DNA from: Palsa-1392 sp036490335
GTDB taxonomy: Bacteria; Verrucomicrobiota; Verrucomicrobiia; Chthoniobacterales; UBA10450
Length of the DNA stretch: 64,000 bases
Direction of reading: 5' to 3'
Assembly (NCBI GenBank): GCA_036490335.1
Contig: DASXEB010000013.1
Coordinates: forward strand, 1-64,000
In this document: positions 7,772-16,900 of the stretch, piece by piece
How the letters are laid out: every line of letters starts with the position of its first letter
Numbering within the stretch: the stretch's first letter is position 1
The notes under the pieces: generated by a model
Databases searched by the model: none
Told to the model about the DNA's origin: nothing
Seen by the model: only the letters and a program-made list of their open reading frames with translations
Translations under genes and position numbers: made by a program

Positions 7772-8722
7772 CTAGGCCTTCGGCAGCGTGACCACGATCG
7801 TGCCGTTTTGCCGCTCGACTTTCATGCCCTGCTTTTTCACCGGGCCGGGCAACGTCATCAGTTGCTCGTATTCGCCTGATTCCATGTTCGTCGCGTTGCG
7901 GGTTTTCTCGTTTTGATTTTCCGACGCGGTCAGCCGGAGCTGGTTCCCGTTTTCCAATTTCACGTCGACGTTTTTGAGGTCGTTATCGGGCAGATAAAAC
8001 CGCACGACGTATTTGTTCTTCTGGTTGTCGATGTGCATGGCGGAGCCGAGCTGGTTGAAGCCGCTCGTCAGGTTCTGGTCGGCCGGAAATGCGTCCCGGA
8101 AAATTTGATCCATCCGGCCCTGCATCCGCGCCATCTTATCGACGACTGATTGATCGAAGGCGGCGAAATTATTTGCCGAAGCGGCCGGCGTCGCCGCCGC
8201 TTTTGCGATCGGCGTGGACGCGGTTTCGGGACCACTCTTCGGTAGGTTGATCACGACAAGATTCTTCTTTCGCTCGATCTGCATTTTGCTCACATCGACC
8301 GGCCCGGGCAAGCTGATGACCTGCTCGTAACGCTCGGCTTCACTCGCGTTTTTGTTCTGCTGCTCGCCTTGGGCGGTGACGTGGAGGACGTTGTTTTCGA
8401 CCTTCGCGTTGACTTTCGAGGTGTCCGAGCCGGGCACGTAAACGCGCACGACGTATTTGTTTTTCTGGTCGCGCAGATCGATCGACGATCCGAAATCGTT
8501 CGTGCCAAACCAGTCGCCGAAATTGCGGAAGGTGTTGGCAAAAACCGAGTCGAGCCGGTTGTCGAGCTGGTCCATTTGCCGGTCGAGGTCGGTGTTCGGA
8601 GAGTTGCCTAACGACGGCGAATTTGCCGGACTGGGCGCAAGTGCCGCGAGCGAAATTGCGGGCAGGGCAAGCGTCAAAGTGAGGAGAGAAACGATTGAGT
8701 AACGAATCGATTTTGTTTTCAT
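7772..8722 (-). CDS. Exported protein with two Hsp20/alpha-crystallin domains
   Basis: 316 residues. A clear signal peptide (MKTKSIRYSIVSLLTLTLAL, cleaved near SLAA) precedes two homologous halves. Each has a helical preface (NRLDSVFANTFRNFGDWF; GRMDQIFRDAFPAD) and then a small heat-shock core: DQKNKYVVRVYVPG with VISLPGPVDVSKM, and NQKNKYVVRFYLPD with LMTLPGPVKKQGM. A Pro/Ala-rich linker joins them. Each ends with the beta-strand V.INLPK or V.VTLPK, but the IxI tail typical of cytosolic sHsps is not obvious. Periplasmic holdase activity is inferred. It converges on the GNAT gene. Confidence 0.85.
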   Translation of the reverse strand: MKTKSIRYSIVSLLTLTLALPAISLAALAPSPANSPSLGNSPNTDLDRQMDQLDNRLDSVFANTFRNFGDWFGTNDFGSSIDLRDQKNKYVVRVYVPGSDTSKVNAKVENNVLHVTAQGEQQNKNASEAERYEQVISLPGPVDVSKMQIERKKNLVVINLPKSGPETASTPIAKAAATPAASANNFAAFDQSVVDKMARMQGRMDQIFRDAFPADQNLTSGFNQLGSAMHIDNQKNKYVVRFYLPDNDLKNVDVKLENGNQLRLTASENQNEKTRNATNMESGEYEQLMTLPGPVKKQGMKVERQNGTIVVTLPKA

Positions 8723-8785
8723 GGCTTCTCAATTAGTGACCGGATTTTTTCGTCGCGCGTTCAAAATTCGCGCGCGCACCGAGGG

Positions 8786-10615
8786 ATGAGCGCGCGCCTA
8801 ACGAAAAGCAAAACGGCCGCGGCGCGGATCGAGGATTACGCTTTTTTGAGCGACACGCAGAGCGGCGCGCTCGTCAGTCGCGACGGCTGCGTCGACTGGC
8901 TTTGTCTGCCGCGTTTCGATTCCGGAGCGTGTTTCGCGGCATTGTTAGGCAAAAAAGAAAACGGGCACTGGAGTTTCACGCCGCAGGGCAAAGTGAAAAA
9001 ACGCCAGCGCCGTTATCGCGGCGAAAGCATGATCCTGGAAACGGAGGTGCGGACCGCGGAAGGCGCGATTCGTTTCGTCGATTTCATGCCGCCGCGCGCG
9101 ACGAACCCCGACGTCGTTCGCATCATCGAAGGGCTCGAAGGCCGGGTCGCGCTGCGAATGGAGCTGATCATTCGTTTTGATTACGGGCTGACTGTGCCGT
9201 GGGTGCGGCGGCGCGGTGGCGGGCTCGAGGCGATCGCGGGTCCGAATGGTTTAATCCTGCGCACGCCGGTCGAAACGCGCGGCGAAAACCTGACTACTGT
9301 CGCGGAGTTTTCGGTCGCGAAAGGGGAGCGCGTTCCTTTCGTCCTCACCTGGTTCGCGTCGCATCGGGACGCGCCGGCCGACGTCGATCCGGAGCAGGCC
9401 CTGAAGGACACGGAAACTTACTGGCGCGAATGGTCGGGACGTTCTGTTCGCAGCGGTCCGTGGCAGGATGCGGTCGTTCGTTCCCTCATCACGCTCAAGG
9501 GCCTGACTTACGCGCCGACCGGCGGGATCGTCGCCGCGCTCACGACTTCGTTGCCTGAAGACATCGGCGGCGTGCGCAACTGGGATTATCGTTATTGCTG
9601 GTTGCGCGACGCGACCTTCACCCTGTTTGCCCTCATCAGCGCCGGCTACCAGGACGAGGCAAAAGCGTGGCGCGAATGGCTCCTGCGCGCGGTCGCGGGG
9701 AGTGCGTCGCAGTTGCAAATCATGTACGGCGTGCAGGGCGAGCGGCGCCTCGATGAAACGAAAATCGATTGGTTAGGCGGCTACCGGAAATCGAAACCCG
9801 TGCGGGTCGGCAACGCCGCTTCCGGACAATTCCAGCTCGACGTTTATGGCGAGATCCTGGACGCGATGTATCACGCGCATCGTCACGGCATCGAGATGAA
9901 CGAGGCCGACTGGTCGATGCAGGCCTCGCTGGTCGATTTTCTCGAAACGAAATGGAGCGAGCCGGATCGCGGCATCTGGGAAGTGCGCGGACCGGAGCGG
10001 CATTTCACCCTCTCGAAAGTGATGGCGTGGGTCGCGTTCGATCGCGCGGTCAAGCTGGTCGAGCAATACAGTTGCGCGACGACCGATCACCTCGCGCGCT
10101 GGAAAAAAATTCGCGACAAAATCCACCGCGAAGTCTGCGCCAAAGGCTTCAACAAAAAGAAGCAGGCCTTCACTCAGTACTACGGCGCGGACGCGATGGA
10201 CGCGAGCATTCTCATGCTACCGCTGGTCGGTTTTTTGCCCGCGAGCGACGCGCGCGTGCGCGGGACGATCGCCGCGGTCGAGCGCGATTTGTTGCAGGAT
10301 GGTTTCGTTTTGCGTTATCGGCCTAACGAAAAGAAAGTGGACGGACTTCCCGGTGCCGAAGGCGTTTTTCTGCCTTGTTCGTTCTGGCTGGCCGATTGTC
10401 TGCATTTGGTCGGCCGAAAAAAAGAGGCGCGCATGCTTTTCGAGCGGCTGCTCGAGCTGCGCAATGATCTCGGCCTTTTGTCCGAGGAATACGATCCGAA
10501 AAACAAACGGCAGCTCGGGAATTTCCCGCAGGCTTTCAGTCACGTCGGGCTTGTCAATACGGCGCAGGTCTTGTCGGAAAATCCGTGCGCCGCGGCCGAC
10601 GAGCGCAAGCGCTGA
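8786..10615 (+). CDS. GH15 family glycoside hydrolase (glucoamylase/trehalase-like)
   Basis: 609 residues, the usual size for cytosolic bacterial GH15 enzymes. The N-terminal beta-sandwich begins IEDYAFLSDTQSGALVSRDG and WLCLPRFDS. The (alpha/alpha)6 barrel carries the hallmark NWDYRYCWLRDA near residue 265 and the region with the second acid LLSEEYDPKNKRQLGNFPQA near 566. It hydrolyses alpha-glucosidic bonds of maltooligosaccharides or trehalose; this subfamily includes mycobacterial-type trehalases, so the substrate is open. No signal peptide is present. Dispersed 9-mer copies lie at 8796 and 10321 (PNEK), and a near-match at 8942. The gene stands alone. Confidence 0.9.
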   Translation: MSARLTKSKTAAARIEDYAFLSDTQSGALVSRDGCVDWLCLPRFDSGACFAALLGKKENGHWSFTPQGKVKKRQRRYRGESMILETEVRTAEGAIRFVDFMPPRATNPDVVRIIEGLEGRVALRMELIIRFDYGLTVPWVRRRGGGLEAIAGPNGLILRTPVETRGENLTTVAEFSVAKGERVPFVLTWFASHRDAPADVDPEQALKDTETYWREWSGRSVRSGPWQDAVVRSLITLKGLTYAPTGGIVAALTTSLPEDIGGVRNWDYRYCWLRDATFTLFALISAGYQDEAKAWREWLLRAVAGSASQLQIMYGVQGERRLDETKIDWLGGYRKSKPVRVGNAASGQFQLDVYGEILDAMYHAHRHGIEMNEADWSMQASLVDFLETKWSEPDRGIWEVRGPERHFTLSKVMAWVAFDRAVKLVEQYSCATTDHLARWKKIRDKIHREVCAKGFNKKKQAFTQYYGADAMDASILMLPLVGFLPASDARVRGTIAAVERDLLQDGFVLRYRPNEKKVDGLPGAEGVFLPCSFWLADCLHLVGRKKEARMLFERLLELRNDLGLLSEEYDPKNKRQLGNFPQAFSHVGLVNTAQVLSENPCAAADERKR

Positions 10616-10856
10616 AATTTCGCAGCATCCTCCGGTCTTGTCTCGCTCGATAAAGAAGAACAGGATTTTTGCGCCTACCGTTTCGCAGGAGTCGATCTAC
10701 GGGAAATGAAAGCAATCGTGTCTTGAAGATGAGTCGAAAAAATCGGGCGCGAATTTTTTCCGCCCGCGACTCGACCGATCGGCCGCGTCCGCTTTTCGTT
10801 AGGCAAAACGCGCGGCGGGGACAACGGATTGTAGGCTAAGGAAGAGGCGTGCGCTC
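10616..10856. other. Intergenic region upstream of the ACIII operon
   Basis: 241 bases containing no convincing gene. It holds one 9-mer copy at 10796-10804 and a purine-rich AAGGAAGAGG at 10839-10848, which serves as the ribosome binding site of actA. The promoter of the long respiratory operon is expected here, but I cannot point to a confident -35/-10 pair. Confidence 0.5.
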
Positions 10857-11516
10857 ATGGCCCAGATTTTTTCCCAACGCGCCAACTTTCGAGCAAAATT
10901 CCTCATCGTCGCGATCGTCGTTTTGGTTTGCGGCGCGGGCTGGACGACCTTCGCGGTTTTCTGGTCGCCTTACACGACCTACGTCGACGTGCCGCTCGCG
11001 CAGCCGGTGCCGTTCAGCCACAAACATCACGTCGGCGATGACGGAATCGACTGCCGCTACTGTCACACTTCGGTCGAAAAATCGGCCTTCGCCGGAATCC
11101 CGAGCACGCAGATTTGCATGACCTGCCACTCGCAGCTCTGGACCGAAGCGCCGGTGCTCGCGCCGGTGCGCGCCAGCCTAACGAATAACCGGCCGCTGCA
11201 ATGGAGCCGGGTCAACGACTTGCCCGACTTCGTTTATTTCAACCACAGCATTCACATCGCGAAAGGCGTCGGCTGCTCGACCTGTCACGGCGAGCTGGAC
11301 AAAATGCCGATCACCTGGCGAACGCAGACGCTTTACATGAAGTGGTGCCTCAAATGCCACCGCGCGCCACAGGATTACGTCCGACCGCAGAACGAAATCT
11401 ACAACCTTCATTGGCAGCCGCCGTCGAATCAGCGCGAGGAAGGTTTGCGACTCGTTAGGCAAAACCAGATCGACGCGACCGGTCGCCTGACGAACTGCTC
11501 CGTCTGTCACCGATGA
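10857..11516 (+). CDS. actA: Alternative complex III subunit A, pentaheme cytochrome c
   Basis: 219 residues with one N-terminal membrane anchor (about 15-38) and five c-type heme sites CxxCH: CRYCH, CMTCH, CSTCH, CLKCH and CSVCH. This matches ActA, the pentaheme subunit of the quinol:electron acceptor oxidoreductase that replaces the bc1 complex. It faces the periplasm and passes electrons from ActB/ActC toward ActE or the oxidase. It is the first gene of a tightly overlapping operon; its TGA overlaps the actB ATG. An AAGGAAGAGG ribosome binding site supports the start. Confidence 0.92.
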   Translation: MAQIFSQRANFRAKFLIVAIVVLVCGAGWTTFAVFWSPYTTYVDVPLAQPVPFSHKHHVGDDGIDCRYCHTSVEKSAFAGIPSTQICMTCHSQLWTEAPVLAPVRASLTNNRPLQWSRVNDLPDFVYFNHSIHIAKGVGCSTCHGELDKMPITWRTQTLYMKWCLKCHRAPQDYVRPQNEIYNLHWQPPSNQREEGLRLVRQNQIDATGRLTNCSVCHR

Positions 11517-14401
11517 ACCGCGAACCGACCCGATATTGGCGCAGTCTCGAAGAACTCGCGGAGAGGCCGGAGTTTGCGGAATGGCTGCATCGCGAATTCC
11601 CGCGCGGCGCTTCCGAATGGACGAACGAGCTGCATCGCCGCGACTTTTTGCGGCTGATGGGCGCGTCGCTCGCGCTCGCCGGCCTCGGCGCCTGCACGAA
11701 ACAGCCGATCGAAAAAATCGTTCCCTACGTCAACCAGCCGGAACGCGTGGTCCCGGGCAAGCCGCTTTATTTTGCGAGCGCGACATCGTTAGGCGGCTAC
11801 GGCCAGGGCATCGTCGTCAAGAGCAACGAAGGCCGCCCCACCAAGATCGAAGGCAACAAAGATCATCCCGCGAGTCTCGGCGCGACGACGATCTGGGCGC
11901 AGGCCGACCTGCTCGATCTTTACGATCCCGATCGCGCGAGAGTCGTGACCAACGGCTCGCTCGCCGCGACCTGGCCGACATTTCTCGATCGGCTCAATCT
12001 CGCGCTCGCCGCGCAATTGCCTAACCAGGGCGCCGGTCTGCGTTTTCTCACCGGCACGATCACTTCGCCGACGCTGATCGCGCAGATGGCCGCAATCGGG
12101 AAAAAATTTCCGCGGGCGAAATGGCATCAGTGGGACTCGCTCACGCGGGAAGCTGCGCGCGCCGATGGAAACGAGAATCTCTACGATTTTTCAAAAGCGA
12201 AAGTGATCGTCGCACTCGATTCCGACTTTCTCTATTTGCATCCGGCGGCGCTGCGGCACACGCGCGATTTCGCGGCCGGCCGTCGAGTCGTTAGGCCGGA
12301 AGGCGCGGCGATGAATCGCTTTTACGCCGCCGAACCGACGCCGAGCATCACCGGTTCAAATGCCGATCACCGACTTCCCATCGCGGCCCGCGAGATCGGC
12401 CAGCTCGCTTCCGCGCTCGCGGCGCTCGTCGGCGTTGGCGGCGCGGGCGCGAACGTTCCGGCGTCGGCGAACGAATGGCTCTGGAGCTCGGCGCAGGATC
12501 TGCGCGCGAACGCCGGCGCGAGCATTGTCATTGCCGGAGAAACGCAACCGCTGGAAGTGCACGCGCTCGTCGCGCAAATCAACGCGTCGTTAGGCAACAT
12601 CGGCGTCACGATCACGCCGCGGCCCTCTCCGGTTCGGCCCACGCCGTCGTTAAGCGAGCTGGTCGAAGAAATGCGCGGCGGCGGCGTTGACCTGCTTGTC
12701 ATTCTCGGCGGCAATCCGGTTTACGATGCGCCGGTTGATTACAATTTTGCTTCCGCGCTCGCGAAAGTGAAGCTGCGCCTTCATCACACTTTGCTGCTGA
12801 ACGAAACTTCGCGCGGTTGCGACTGGCAGGTTCCGGCGACGCATTTTCTCGAAAGCTGGAGCGATCTGCGCGCGATCGACGGCACGCCTTCGATCATTCA
12901 ACCGCTGATCGATCCGCTTTACGAAGGAGTCTCCGCCCATGAGTTGCTCGACGCTTTTCTGCAACAGCCGACGCGGACTGCTTACGACATCGTGCGCGCA
13001 AACTGGCAGCAGAGAAAAAGCGCCGGCGATTTCGAAAAAGAATGGCGCAAGATTCTTAGCGATGGCGTCGCGCCGGCGCCTGGTCCGCAAACCGAGGCTC
13101 CGGCATCCGTGCCGGCAACGGCAGCTCCTGCGCCCGGGTCAACATCCAGTTTGGAGATTGTCTTTCGCGCCGATCCAAACATGCTCGACGGCCGCTACGT
13201 CAACAACGGCTGGCTCGAAGAGTTGCCGCACCCGTTTTCAAAAATCACCTGGGACAATGCTTTACTCGTTAGTCCAGCGCTCGCGGCGCGCGAGCATCTG
13301 GAAAATGGCGATTATCTCGAGTTGAGTTATCGCGGCAGAAAGTTAGCCGCGCCGGTTTGGATTTTGCCCGGACAGGCGGAGAACACAGTGACGGTGCAGC
13401 TAGGTTACGGCCGCCAGCAGTCGGGTCGAATCGGAACAAATAAGGGTTACAACGGATATCTCCTGCGCACTTCCGATGCGCTCTGGCATGGGAGCGGCCT
13501 GACGATCCGAAAGCTGTCGACTCGCGAACAATTCGCGACGACGCAAAATCATTTTTCGATCGAAGGCCGCGACATGTATCGCGGCGGGACCTTCGCGCAG
13601 TTCGTTAGGCACCCGCGGTTCGCGCCCGAGATGGATGAAGTGCCGAAGCACGAGGAGACGCTTTATGATCCGGACGAATTCGCGAACGCCGGATACGCCT
13701 GGGGAATGACGATCGACCTCAACACCTGCATCGGCTGCAATGCCTGCACGATCGCCTGCCAGGCGGAGAATAACATTCCCGTGGTCGGGAAGGAGCAGGT
13801 CGCGCGCGGCCGCGAGATGCATTGGATTCGGGTCGACATTTACTACGCTGAAGCGCCTAACGAGCCTAAGTATCATCACCAGCCGGTGCCATGCATGCAT
13901 TGCCAGGACGCACCGTGCGAGATCGTCTGTCCGGTGGCTGCGACCGTGACTGACGATGAAGGTCTTAATCTGCAAATCTACAATCGATGCGTCGGCACGC
14001 GTTATTGCTCGAATAACTGTCCCTACAAGGTGCGGCGATTTAATTTTCTCGAATACAACGGAAGCTACTCGGCAAGCGAGAAGCTGGTCAAAAATCCGGA
14101 TGTCACGGTACGATCGCGCGGGGTGATGGAGAAATGCACTTATTGTCTGCAAAGAATTAACGCAGCGCGCATCACCGCGGAACTGGAGCGGCGGCGGATT
14201 CGCGATGGCGAGATTACTCCCGCGTGCGCCCAGGTCTGCCCGGCGGACGCGATTGTTTTCGGGGACATCCATAATCGGCAAAGCCGGGTTTCGCGATTGA
14301 AGCAGTCACCGCTCGATTACGGCATGCTGGCGGAGCTGAATACGCGCCCGCGCACGAGTTACGGGGCGAAGTTATGGAACCTGGCGAAGGATCTGGCGTG
14401 A
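11513..14401 (+). CDS. actB: Alternative complex III subunit B, molybdopterin-like/iron-sulfur fusion
   Basis: 962 residues. A twin-arginine signal RRDFLRLMGASLALAGLGAC starts near residue 42 and ends in a lipobox-like Cys. The first two thirds resemble molybdopterin oxidoreductases (NEGRPTKIEGNKDHPAS) but, as known for ActB, no Mo cofactor is expected. The last third is an iron-sulfur module with four cysteine clusters: CIGCNACTIAC near 740, CMHCQDAPCEIVCP, CVGTRYCSNNCPY, and CTYCLQRI with CAQVCPADA. It relays electrons from quinol at ActC to the ActA hemes. Six dispersed 9-mers lie within it. The stop overlaps the GTG of actC. Confidence 0.93.
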   Translation: MNREPTRYWRSLEELAERPEFAEWLHREFPRGASEWTNELHRRDFLRLMGASLALAGLGACTKQPIEKIVPYVNQPERVVPGKPLYFASATSLGGYGQGIVVKSNEGRPTKIEGNKDHPASLGATTIWAQADLLDLYDPDRARVVTNGSLAATWPTFLDRLNLALAAQLPNQGAGLRFLTGTITSPTLIAQMAAIGKKFPRAKWHQWDSLTREAARADGNENLYDFSKAKVIVALDSDFLYLHPAALRHTRDFAAGRRVVRPEGAAMNRFYAAEPTPSITGSNADHRLPIAAREIGQLASALAALVGVGGAGANVPASANEWLWSSAQDLRANAGASIVIAGETQPLEVHALVAQINASLGNIGVTITPRPSPVRPTPSLSELVEEMRGGGVDLLVILGGNPVYDAPVDYNFASALAKVKLRLHHTLLLNETSRGCDWQVPATHFLESWSDLRAIDGTPSIIQPLIDPLYEGVSAHELLDAFLQQPTRTAYDIVRANWQQRKSAGDFEKEWRKILSDGVAPAPGPQTEAPASVPATAAPAPGSTSSLEIVFRADPNMLDGRYVNNGWLEELPHPFSKITWDNALLVSPALAAREHLENGDYLELSYRGRKLAAPVWILPGQAENTVTVQLGYGRQQSGRIGTNKGYNGYLLRTSDALWHGSGLTIRKLSTREQFATTQNHFSIEGRDMYRGGTFAQFVRHPRFAPEMDEVPKHEETLYDPDEFANAGYAWGMTIDLNTCIGCNACTIACQAENNIPVVGKEQVARGREMHWIRVDIYYAEAPNEPKYHHQPVPCMHCQDAPCEIVCPVAATVTDDEGLNLQIYNRCVGTRYCSNNCPYKVRRFNFLEYNGSYSASEKLVKNPDVTVRSRGVMEKCTYCLQRINAARITAELERRRIRDGEITPACAQVCPADAIVFGDIHNRQSRVSRLKQSPLDYGMLAELNTRPRTSYGAKLWNLAKDLA

Positions 14402-15801
14402 AGACAACGATTCCGCCTAACGAGCAAAGGAATACGCGGATGTCGCCGCTCGGTTATCCCTCTAATTTGCTCGCCCCGGGTCAGACTTATGAGTCGGTCA
14501 ATGAAACGATCGGCTCGATCGTGTTGCGAAATCGCCAGCCGGCGCCGTGGTGGATCGGTTTCATCGTCGCTTTTGGGTTGCTCATGATGTTCTTCTTCGC
14601 ACTCGCGTGGCTCTTCATCCGCGGGGTGGGAATTTGGGGGATTAACATTCCGGTCGCGTGGGGATTTGCGATCGTGAATTTCGTCTGGTGGGTCGGGATA
14701 GGTCATGCCGGCACATTTATCTCCGCCATCCTTCTCCTCATGTTTCAACATTGGCGAACGGCGATCAATCGTTTTGCCGAAGCCATGACTCTCTTCGCGG
14801 TCGCCTGCGCCGGACTTATGCCTTTGCTGCACCTCGGCCGGCCATGGCTCTTTTACTATCTCTTTCCCTATCCGGATACGATGGGACTGTGGCCGCAATT
14901 TCGCAGTCCCCTGGTCTGGGATGTCTTCGCCGTCAGCACTTACTTCATCGTCTCGCTTCTCTTCTGGTATCTCGGCCTTGTCCCCGATGTCGCAACCCTG
15001 CGCGATCGGGCGCAGAAGCTTTGGCAAAAGAAATTCTACGGCGCGCTTGCGCTCGGCTGGCGCAACTCCGCCGCGCATTGGCAGCGTCAGCAGATAGCAT
15101 ACTTACTCCTTGCCGGACTGGCGACGCCACTGGTCTTATCCGTGCATAGCGTAGTCAGCTTCGACTTTGCCGTGGCGATGATGCCCGGCTGGCACTCAAC
15201 GATTTTCCCGCCTTACTTTGTCGCCGGAGCCATCTATTCCGGCTTCGCGATGGTGTTGAACATAGTTATCCCGGTGCGCAAGATCTACCATCTCGAAAAC
15301 CTGATCACCGAGAGATATCTCAATAACATGGCCAACGTCATGTTCGTTACCGGACTGATGGTTTCCTACGGTTACGTTATTGAGGCATTCATGTCGTGGT
15401 ACAGCGGCGATATCTTTGAGATGTACATGATGCAGAACCGCGCCTTTGGTCCCTACGGCTGGGTTTTCTGGGGACTTATGCTCTGCAATGTGCTCGTGCC
15501 GCAGGCGCTCTGGTCGGCACGCATCCGGCGCAATCCGCTAACTCTTTTTATCGTCGCCTTCTTTATCAACGTCGGAATGTGGGTCGAACGTTTCGTCATA
15601 GTTATAACCAGTTTGCATCGCGATTTCATGCCTTCGGCCTGGGGCATGTTCTATCCCACGATCTGGGATTGGGCGGTGCTGTTTGGGAGCGTCGGCCTGT
15701 TTCTAACTCTGCTCTTTCTCTTCGTGCGCTTCTTCCCCATGATCTCAATCTCGGAATCGCGAGAGTTAGTCGCCGAGCCGCAAAAAGCGAATGCCTTATG
15801 A
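14398..15801 (+). CDS. actC: Alternative complex III subunit C, NrfD-like quinol-binding membrane protein
   Basis: 467 residues from the GTG overlapping the actB stop, with AAGG at 14387-14390 as ribosome binding site. An in-frame ATG at 14374 is the alternative and would add 8 residues. About ten membrane helices; hallmark stretches include WWVGIGHAGTFISAILLL and a C-terminal FVIVITSLHRDFMPSAWG. The family (NrfD/PsrC) binds menaquinol and conducts protons. It pairs with ActF, its homolog, in the membrane arm. Codon use here is more relaxed (more TTA, ATA) than in flanking genes, and it has one 9-mer, at 14415. Confidence 0.92.
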   Translation: MKTTIPPNEQRNTRMSPLGYPSNLLAPGQTYESVNETIGSIVLRNRQPAPWWIGFIVAFGLLMMFFFALAWLFIRGVGIWGINIPVAWGFAIVNFVWWVGIGHAGTFISAILLLMFQHWRTAINRFAEAMTLFAVACAGLMPLLHLGRPWLFYYLFPYPDTMGLWPQFRSPLVWDVFAVSTYFIVSLLFWYLGLVPDVATLRDRAQKLWQKKFYGALALGWRNSAAHWQRQQIAYLLLAGLATPLVLSVHSVVSFDFAVAMMPGWHSTIFPPYFVAGAIYSGFAMVLNIVIPVRKIYHLENLITERYLNNMANVMFVTGLMVSYGYVIEAFMSWYSGDIFEMYMMQNRAFGPYGWVFWGLMLCNVLVPQALWSARIRRNPLTLFIVAFFINVGMWVERFVIVITSLHRDFMPSAWGMFYPTIWDWAVLFGSVGLFLTLLFLFVRFFPMISISESRELVAEPQKANAL

Positions 15802-16331
15802 GTGAGGATTGGGTCTACGGGTTAGCCGCGGAGTTTGTGACCGACGCCGAACTGATGCGGGCGGCCGAGGCTGCGTATGCCGAGGGTTATCGCGAGATGG
15901 ATGGTTTTACCCCTTTTCCGATCGAAGGACTGGCAAAGGCGCTCGGGAAGACGAATCGCATTCCCTTGCTCGTCTTGCTCGCCGGAATTCTTGGCGGTTG
16001 CAGCGCCTATTTTATGGAGTGGTTTGCCAATAGGGTGAGTTATCCGTTGAATATCGGTGGACGACCAATTCATAGCTGGCCGGCGTTTATCCCGATCACT
16101 TTCGAGCTCACGGTCCTTGGCGCGTCTTTGACCGCATTCTTTTTCTCGTTAGGCCTGAGTGGTCTGCCGAAGCCCTATCATCCGATGTTCAATCTCCCGG
16201 AGTTCGAGCGTGCTTCGCAGGATCGCTTTTTTCTCTGCATCGAAACGAGCGATCCGCGTTTTGACGAACAGAAAACGCGTTCTTTTCTGCAAAACCTCGG
16301 AGCAGTTTTGGTCAAGGAGGTTGCCAAGTGA
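15798..16331 (+). CDS. actD: Alternative complex III subunit D (DUF3341)
   Basis: 177 residues starting MSEDWVYGLAAEF at the ATG that overlaps the actC stop (ATGA). Two membrane helices (about 52-75 and 95-118) flank a conserved VSYPLNIGGRPIHSWPAFIP loop, and the soluble C-terminus (FFLCIETSDPRFDEQKTRSF) is characteristic of DUF3341/ActD. It is a structural membrane subunit of the complex; no cofactor is known. The stop overlaps the actE GTG. A 9-mer at 16146 gives SLGLSG. Confidence 0.9.
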   Translation: MSEDWVYGLAAEFVTDAELMRAAEAAYAEGYREMDGFTPFPIEGLAKALGKTNRIPLLVLLAGILGGCSAYFMEWFANRVSYPLNIGGRPIHSWPAFIPITFELTVLGASLTAFFFSLGLSGLPKPYHPMFNLPEFERASQDRFFLCIETSDPRFDEQKTRSFLQNLGAVLVKEVAK

Positions 16332-16900
16332 GAAGTGCGCGCTGTTTCGCACTCTTAGTCGTACTCGCGTTCACCGCCTGCCGCCAGGACATGTATAACC
16401 AGCCAAAAGCGAAGACCTATTCTGAGAGTAACTTCTTTCTCGATGGCGCGAGCGCGCGCGCCCTGCCGGCGCATGTCGTCGAATACCATCAATCGCGCGA
16501 TAACGAGGCTTACTACACCGGTCTGAGCAATGGCGTTCTTGTCGCGCAGTTGCCGGCGCCGATCAAGTTGTCGCCCGAGTTACTCCAGCGCGGACGTGAA
16601 CGTTTCGATATCTATTGCGCGGTTTGCCATGGGCTGAACGGCGATGGCAACGGTGAAGTGGTGCAGCGCGGTTTTCCCGCGCCGCCGACTTATCACAGCA
16701 AGCGATTGCGCCAGGCGCCGATTGGTCATTTCTACGACGTGATCACGAACGGATACGGTGTGATGTATTCCTATGCCTCTCGAATCGAACCGGAAGACCG
16801 CTGGGCAATTACCGCTTACATCCGCGCCCTTCAACTCAGCCAGGACGCGAAGGTCGACGAACTCTCGCCTAACGAACAAAGAAGGTTGCGAGGCCCGTGA
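16328..16900 (+). CDS. actE: Alternative complex III subunit E, monoheme cytochrome c lipoprotein
   Basis: 190 residues. GTG start within the GTGA overlap. A lipobox (LAFTAC) near residue 18 indicates lipid anchoring. One heme motif, CAVCHGLNGDGNG near residue 98, with a plausible Met ligand in YGVMYSYASRI. ActE is the peripheral cytochrome c that hands electrons to the caa3 oxidase. The C-terminus ends SPNEQRR, with PNE contributed by a 9-mer at 16867. The stop overlaps the actF GTG. Confidence 0.92.
   Translation: MRSARCFALLVVLAFTACRQDMYNQPKAKTYSESNFFLDGASARALPAHVVEYHQSRDNEAYYTGLSNGVLVAQLPAPIKLSPELLQRGRERFDIYCAVCHGLNGDGNGEVVQRGFPAPPTYHSKRLRQAPIGHFYDVITNGYGVMYSYASRIEPEDRWAITAYIRALQLSQDAKVDELSPNEQRRLRGP

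Noticed and set aside
13400..14281. 293-residue open frame antisense to actB
   Set aside because: Runs opposite the iron-sulfur cluster part of actB, which is certain.
14359..15078. 239-residue frame antisense to actC
   Set aside because: Highly charged shadow of a membrane protein gene.
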